NCBI GenBank assembly: GCA_025454125.1
Contig: JALOPA010000041.1
Location: forward strand, 1 to 8,803
DNA: 8,803 nt
From: Thermodesulfobacteriota bacterium
Lineage (GTDB): Bacteria; Desulfobacterota; DSM-4660; Desulfatiglandales; HGW-15
Direction: 5' to 3'
The notes beneath the pieces are model-generated. The model was not told the DNA's origin. It ran no database searches and saw only the letters and a list, made by a program, of their open reading frames with translations. Shown here piece after piece: positions 5,620-8,803 of this stretch. Each line of letters opens with the position of its first letter. Position 1 is the first letter of the stretch. Both the position numbers and the translations under genes were made by a program.

Positions 5620-6399
5620 CTAGCCGGGCCAGCCCAGGCGCCTGTAGTAGTCCAGCGTGCCGAAGTGGCCGCTCAAGTGGTCGCTCGACGGCGAAGCAAG
5701 GTACACGGCCAGCGGCGCCACCTTCTCGGGACCCTTGAGAAGCCCTTTTTCCCTGAACTCCGCAAACCGTTGATGCAGTTCCTCTCCCAGAACCCCAGGC
5801 CCCAGGCTTCTCACCTCTTCCTGGAAGCCCGTGTTCATGAGGCCCGGATCAATCGCATTCACCTGGATGTTCATGGATCTCCACTCCTCGGCCAGGGAAC
5901 GGGTCATCTGGATCTCCCCTGCCTTGGACACGGCATAGGCACAGAATCTTGGGTAAGGCATCTGACCGAGCCCTGAGGAGACGTTGATGATCTTCCCTGC
6001 TCCGCGCTTCTCCATGATCAGGCCGGCAGCCCTGCAACACAGGAAGCTCCCGTACAGGTTGGTGCCGAGAGTCTTCTGCCACGCGGCCTCATCGGCATCC
6101 TCGAGGAATCTCGCCGGGCCGATGACGGCCGCATTGTTGACCAAAATGTCCAGCCCACCGTAGACCCCGACCGCTCGGTCGATGCCCTGGGAGACGTCTT
6201 GAGGCCTGGAAACATCGCCTTCCAAAAAATCCCCCCCTCCGCCGGAGTCTTTAATCAGCGAGACCACCTCCCGGAGCTCCTTGGCGGTCCGGCTCATGAT
6301 CACCACAGCCGCCCCTTCGCGTGCCATGGCCAGGGCGATGGATCGGCCAAGACCGCGGCCTCCGCCGGTAATGAAAGCCACTTTTCCTTTCAAGATCAC
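5620..6399 (-). CDS. Short-chain dehydrogenase/reductase (SDR) family oxidoreductase
   Basis: A 259-residue classical SDR of normal length (about 250). The Rossmann nucleotide loop is TGGGRGLG at 11-18, and NNAA at 88-91 stabilises the sheet. The catalytic set is N114, S142, Y155 and K159 (in YAVSK), and NAIDPGLMNT follows as the usual post-catalytic segment. It should oxidise or reduce a hydroxyl or keto group with NAD(P)H in the cytoplasm; the substrate cannot be read from sequence. R37 after the second strand (SRT) hints at NADPH preference, as an inference. Start: GTG at 6399 has AGGAGG seven bases upstream (6407-6412). The frame extends to 6519, but that part is translated CACGAAA repeat and should not be included. 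No operon partner is evident; HU lies 274 bp downstream on the same strand with its own signals. Confidence 0.93.
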   Translation of the reverse strand: MILKGKVAFITGGGRGLGRSIALAMAREGAAVVIMSRTAKELREVVSLIKDSGGGGDFLEGDVSRPQDVSQGIDRAVGVYGGLDILVNNAAVIGPARFLEDADEAAWQKTLGTNLYGSFLCCRAAGLIMEKRGAGKIINVSSGLGQMPYPRFCAYAVSKAGEIQMTRSLAEEWRSMNIQVNAIDPGLMNTGFQEEVRSLGPGVLGEELHQRFAEFREKGLLKGPEKVAPLAVYLASPSSDHLSGHFGTLDYYRRLGWPG

Positions 6400-6427
6400 T
6401 TCAACACCTCCTGAGAACCAAGAAAAA

Positions 6428-6466
6428 CCAATCACGAAAACACGAAAGGAGGAAAGCACGAAAAAG
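6428..6466. repeat. CACGAAA repeat, half element
   Basis: AATCACGAAAACACGAAAGG followed by AGGAAAGCACGAAAAAG matches the left half of the palindromic element at 1595-1640 and of the copy at 8750-8803. No matching right arm follows, so it is a lone half. It lies just upstream of the SDR start on the opposite sense. Confidence 0.6.
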
Positions 6467-6513
6467 GGCCTGAAGTTGGTAAACACCTCCTCAGGGTGTA
6501 GGGAAAAAAGCAA

Positions 6514-6790
6514 TCTCACGCAGAGTTTACCCGCCTTGGGCGGGCTCCCCTTCGGGTCGCTCGAGTCACAGAGGAAGAGGAGGTCATTTGGGGTTTTGAA
6601 ACAATAGAAATTTCCCTCTCTGTGTTCTCTGTGAATCTGTGTGAGATAAGAAATATCCGTCTCACGCCCGCTCGCCCAAGCTCGCTCGAGCCCACAGAGT
6701 ACACAGAGAAACCTAAAAGAAATTTCTTTTGGTTTTTAAACTTCGATAGGGTTCTCCTCTCTGTGTTCTCTGTGACTCTGTGTGAGATAG
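6514..6790. repeat. Repeat block R (CACAGAG-type), inverted copy of block L
   Basis: Gene-free repeat DNA whose reverse complement is colinear with block L over 6545-6790. Long stretches are shared, for example the segment around CTCACGCCCGCTC (6661-6673) and CCCCTTCGGGTCGCTC (6547-6562). It lacks the 40-bp palindrome seen in L, but it has its own hairpin next to the shared part: CCCGCC-TTG-GGCGGG at about 6530-6544. An ORF at 6516-6704 is only translated repeat. From 6791 to 6900 there is further palindromic debris and no gene. Confidence 0.85.
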
Positions 6791-6833
6791 GGTTCTAAGG
6801 TTTTTCTCTCTGCGCCCTCGGCACCTCCTTGGC

Positions 6834-6859
6834 CCGCCGTAGCTTATTAGCGTAGGCGG
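6834..6859. repeat. CCGCC/GGCGG palindrome
   Basis: CCGCC (6834-6838) and GGCGG (6855-6859) enclose 16 bases. The core resembles the GC-rich palindromes in blocks L and R. No T-run follows. It is probably another member of the same palindrome pool. Confidence 0.4.
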
Positions 6860-6886
6860 CTGCGAGAGATAAGGGCTCCCCCATTT

Positions 6887-6918
6887 CGGGTTTGGCCAGA
6901 TCAGCTTGACCGAACCCG
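6887..6918. promoter_or_regulatory. Imperfect inverted repeat over the -35 of the UbiA gene
   Basis: CGGGTTTGG (6887-6895) pairs with CCGAACCCG (6910-6918), nine pairs with one wobble. The right arm overlaps TTGACC of the promoter. It could be an operator. Alternatively it is a weak terminator for upstream transcription, since GTCTTTT follows. Confidence 0.35.
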
Positions 6919-6934
6919 GTCTTTTGAATATACT
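6906..6934 (+). promoter_or_regulatory. Sigma-70-type promoter of the UbiA gene
   Basis: TTGACC (6906-6911), exactly 17 bases, then TATACT (6929-6934). This is the best promoter match seen in the intergenic regions. Transcription should start near 6941, which gives a leader of only about 20 bases before the ATG at 6962. Confidence 0.65.
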
Positions 6935-6952
6935 CCCAAACCGCTTTGGGAG
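6933..6952. promoter_or_regulatory. Perfect 8-bp inverted repeat spanning -10, start site and ribosome site
   Basis: CTCCCAAA (6933-6940), CCGC, then TTTGGGAG (6945-6952). The right arm contains most of the Shine-Dalgarno GGGAGG (6948-6953). In RNA started upstream, the hairpin would hide the ribosome site. In RNA started at the local promoter, the left arm would not be transcribed, so the repeat may instead act as a DNA operator. Confidence 0.45.
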
Positions 6953-6961
6953 GTTAAAGTC

Positions 6962-7873
6962 ATGTCCCAGATTGCCTTGTGGTGGAGGGCGGCTCGGCCT
7001 TTTGCCTTCACCGTGAGCTTGATCCCGCCCATCCTGGGCGGCCTCATCGCGGCCGTTGAAAACCCATCACTCCAATTCAATCTTTTCCACTTTATCCTGT
7101 CGGGCATCGGCTGCATGACCGCTCATGCGGGAGCCAACATCCTTTCCGACTACTACGACTTCAAAACCAGGGTGGACAGGGAAGGGACCTTCGGGTCGAG
7201 CGGTCTGCTCGTCGCCGGCATCATGTCGCCCGAACAAATGCTGCGAGGGGGATGGGTCGCCCTGGTCCTTGCCGGGATCATTGGAGCCTACCTCGTCTTT
7301 GCCACGCCCGGCGGCCTGTTTCTCGTCTGGCTGATCTTGCTCGGCGGGCTCCTGGGGATCTTTTACACGGCCAAGCCCTTTGAGTTCAAGTACCACGCTC
7401 TGGGAGACCTTGCCGTCTTCATTTCCTTTGGGCCGGCTATGGTCCTTGGGGCCTATTTTGTGCAGGCCCACCATTTCTCCTGGAAACCGGTCCTCTACTC
7501 CATTCCCATCGGTTTCCTGGTCGACGCCGTTCTTCACAGCAACAACCTCCGGGACATTGTAAACGACGGTGTGGTGAAAATCAAAACCGTGCCCATTCTC
7601 ATTGGGGAAAAGTGGGCCAAGATCATGTATCAGACCCTGGTCTTCGGTGCCTACCTCCTCACGCTGCTCCTGGTTGTCGCAGGCGGGCTCACGGCCTTTG
7701 CCCTCCTGGTCTTTGTTTCCCTCCCACTGGCCTTCAAGGTGGTCCACATGGTGCGACACAAAGAACGCATCCCTGCGGAAAAATTCGCCGTGATCGATGC
7801 GGCCACGGCTCAAGTGCACCTGGCTTTTGGGTTGCTGATGGTCATCGGCCTTGCGCTAAGATGGATCGTGTGA
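6962..7873 (+). CDS. menA: UbiA-family prenyltransferase, MenA-like
   Basis: A 303-residue integral membrane protein of the UbiA superfamily. The two Asp-rich motifs that hold Mg-diphosphate are present: N59-x3-D63-x2-D66 (NILSDYYD) and N195-x2-D198-x3-D202 (NLRDIVND). About eight or nine hydrophobic helices are visible, for example near 13-32, 41-60, 98-114, 118-136, 148-168, 176-191, 223-240, 243-260 and 284-302. MenA attaches a polyprenyl tail to 1,4-dihydroxy-2-naphthoate in menaquinone synthesis; RPFAFTVSLIPPILGG near the start is MenA-like. A related function, such as the futalosine-pathway prenyltransferase, cannot be excluded, and no other quinone gene is nearby. GGGAGG at 6948-6953 is eight bases before the ATG. 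The TGA stop is fused to the first base pair of a hairpin cassette (TGAGGAGC). Confidence 0.85.
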   Translation: MSQIALWWRAARPFAFTVSLIPPILGGLIAAVENPSLQFNLFHFILSGIGCMTAHAGANILSDYYDFKTRVDREGTFGSSGLLVAGIMSPEQMLRGGWVALVLAGIIGAYLVFATPGGLFLVWLILLGGLLGIFYTAKPFEFKYHALGDLAVFISFGPAMVLGAYFVQAHHFSWKPVLYSIPIGFLVDAVLHSNNLRDIVNDGVVKIKTVPILIGEKWAKIMYQTLVFGAYLLTLLLVVAGGLTAFALLVFVSLPLAFKVVHMVRHKERIPAEKFAVIDAATAQVHLAFGLLMVIGLALRWIV

Positions 7874-7934
7874 GGAGCGGCCGGACGGCCTCTAGGAGCG
7901 CCCTAAAGGGCTTGAGGAGCGCTTCGCTTGAGGC
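7874..7934 (+). repeat. Hairpin cassette array downstream of the UbiA gene
   Basis: Three units start at 7874, 7895 and 7916 with lengths 21, 21 and 16, then end at GGC (7932-7934). Cores are GGCCG-GA-CGGCC (7879-7890), GCCCT-AA-AGGGC (7900-7911) and AGCG-CTT-CGCT. The first unit is nearly identical to the first unit after kamA. It begins in the UbiA stop codon context and has no T-run. Confidence 0.75.
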
Positions 7935-7972
7935 AAAAGAAAAAGAGAAAAAGCTCTAAAATTCTTGAACTC

Positions 7973-8007
7973 GGTGAACGGACAACGGACGACGGACAGC
8001 GGACGAC
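7973..8007. repeat. Five-copy heptad tandem repeat
   Basis: Five consecutive 7-bp units: GGTGAAC, GGACAAC, GGACGAC, GGACAGC, GGACGAC. Two further units (AGTGAAC, GGTGAAC) lie at 8049-8062 and carry the GTG start of the next gene. The 7935-7972 stretch between the cassettes and this repeat is A-rich with nothing recognisable. Confidence 0.7.
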
Positions 8008-8049
8008 TAACAAAGTTGAACCTTTCGATTACCCTCAGGGCCTTCGGCA

Positions 8050-8691
8050 GTGAACGGTGAACCGAAAAAAGGTCTGTGGCTGAGCATCGGGCTTGCCTTC
8101 GTGCTCTGGTTCGTCATGTTTGTCCTGCGGCCCCTCAACTTCTGGCTCATGCTCACCTTCAGCACTTCCCTTCTCTCGGTCGTGGCTTTTGTTCTGGGAC
8201 GCCCTCTGCTCTCCCGTCAGGAATTCACTGCAAAGAATATTTTCCTCGGGGCGGTCCTGGCCGCACTCCTCTACGCTGTTTTCTTCGTTGGGAACCAGTT
8301 TCTCATGCTCGTGTCCCGGTTCTTTCCCTCTCTCCTTCCTGACCGCGCGGGGAACATCGCCTCTGTTTATGCCAACCTCGGGGGCCTGTCCCCGACCCTC
8401 GTCGGGCTGCTTCTCTTTTTCCCCATAGGGTTTGGAGAGGAAGTCTTCTGGCGCGGCTTTGTTCAGCGGCGGTTCGGAGAGAGAGGGACCGCCATGTCCG
8501 CCTTTATCCTCACGACCCTTCTCTACACCGCGATCCATGTCCCCACAGGGAACCCGGTGCTCATCCTCGCCGCTCTCACCTGCGGTGTTTTCTGGGGGGG
8601 CTGTTACTGGGCCACAGGAAGCCTCGTGCCCGTGCTTGTTTCGCACATGCTGTGGGATCCCATGATTTTCGTGGTGCTGCCTATAAGATAG
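8050..8691 (+). CDS. CPBP-family intramembrane glutamic protease
   Basis: A 213-residue membrane protein with the CPBP/Abi (CAAX protease-like) signature. Motif 1 is EEVFWR with E130, E131 and R135; the second motif has H163 (YTAIH); the third has H199 and D203 (HMLWD). Together these form the intramembrane active site. Hydrophobic segments are at about 10-27, 31-50, 64-88, 114-128, 148-164, 169-187 and 191-211. Relatives cleave prenylated or other membrane substrates, or act in bacteriocin self-immunity; nothing nearby shows which. Start: GTG 8050 has no clear ribosome site and lies inside a heptad repeat. An in-frame stop at 8017-8019 limits upstream options, and ATG at 8116 is a less likely alternative that would cut the first helix. 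The stop is followed within about 20 bases by a hairpin cassette. Confidence 0.83.
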   Translation: MNGEPKKGLWLSIGLAFVLWFVMFVLRPLNFWLMLTFSTSLLSVVAFVLGRPLLSRQEFTAKNIFLGAVLAALLYAVFFVGNQFLMLVSRFFPSLLPDRAGNIASVYANLGGLSPTLVGLLLFFPIGFGEEVFWRGFVQRRFGERGTAMSAFILTTLLYTAIHVPTGNPVLILAALTCGVFWGGCYWATGSLVPVLVSHMLWDPMIFVVLPIR

Positions 8692-8711
8692 GAAACGATC
8701 GCTCCGCTTGA

Positions 8712-8741
8712 GGACCGTCTCGCTGTCGCGAGACTTGAGGC
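8712..8741 (+). repeat. Hairpin cassette downstream of the CPBP gene
   Basis: GGACC, then GTCTCGC-TGTC-GCGAGAC (8717-8734, a perfect 7-bp stem), then TTGAGGC. The size is 27 nt, the same as the GTCCCGC-ATGA-GCGGGAC unit after kamA, with both arms changed together. A partial unit (GCTCCGCTTGA) precedes it at 8701-8711. Confidence 0.75.
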
Positions 8742-8749
8742 AACTCCCA

Positions 8750-8803
8750 ATCACGAAAACACGAAACGGGGAAAACACGAAGGAAAACCTCTATTGGCTT
8801 TTT
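8750..8803. repeat. CACGAAA palindromic element, third copy (cut by window end)
   Basis: AATCACGAAAACACGAAACG and the following GGGGAAAACACGAAGGAAAA, then CCTCTATTGGCTTTTT, match the element at 1593-1645 and 1812-1864 with few differences. The right arm lies beyond the window. Confidence 0.8.

Noticed and set aside
6400..6519. N-terminal 40-residue extension of the SDR frame
   Set aside because: It is translated CACGAAA repeat; the GTG at 6399 has a near-perfect AGGAGG at the right distance and begins the normal SDR fold.
7067..7819. Long minus ORFs opposite the UbiA, CPBP and beta-CASP genes (7067-7819, 8035-8778, 2427-3011)
   Set aside because: They are antisense shadows of genes with full catalytic motifs; their composition is charged and repetitive with no recognisable domain.

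Overview
This is a bacterial chromosome segment of moderately high GC. It holds seven confidently recognisable protein genes, plus one AT-rich hypothetical ORF at the left edge. Long intergenic gaps are packed with several families of palindromic repeats. No tRNA, rRNA, CRISPR array, transposase or phage gene was seen. The gene set (KamA-type radical SAM aminomutase, HU, a multi-cysteine 4Fe-4S protein, a MenA-like prenyltransferase) and the GTG/TTG starts suggest an anaerobic or facultative Gram-negative bacterium. A Desulfobacterota (former Deltaproteobacteria) genome fits best, but this is inference, not proof.

Layout. 1-396 (-): AT-rich ORF with a CxxC-x10-CxxC zinc ribbon, meeting GC-rich DNA abruptly near 390. 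375-1526 (+): KamA-family radical SAM protein whose last codons run into intergenic repeats. 1527-1943: two almost identical 170-bp copies of a palindromic element, each preceded by hairpin cassettes. 1944-3563 (+): beta-CASP metallo-beta-lactamase ribonuclease. 3597-3890: repeat block L. 3901-5007 (-): winged-helix plus ferredoxin-type 4Fe-4S protein. 5076-5345 (-): HU, with a strong terminator. 5501-5577: another palindromic repeat. 5620-6399 (-): SDR oxidoreductase. 6514-6790: repeat block R, an inverted copy of block L. 6962-7873 (+): UbiA/MenA prenyltransferase with a good promoter. 7874-8049: hairpin cassettes and a heptad repeat. 8050-8691 (+): CPBP intramembrane protease. 8692-8803: the same cassette and palindromic repeat again, running off the window.

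The genes do not form one pathway. The three minus-strand genes lie exactly between the inverted blocks L and R, and plus-strand genes lie on both sides. This arrangement could arise by inversion through recombination between L and R.

The most unusual signal is the set of short cassettes GGAGC-[palindrome]-TTGA. They come in lengths of 16, 21 or 27 nt and abut or closely follow three plus-strand genes. Their flanks stay constant while the palindromic cores change sequence but keep a stem, so both stem arms vary together. A separate palindromic cassette has visibly inserted into block L relative to block R. Together these suggest a population of small mobile or recombining hairpins. No mobilising enzyme is present in the window, and function is not established.
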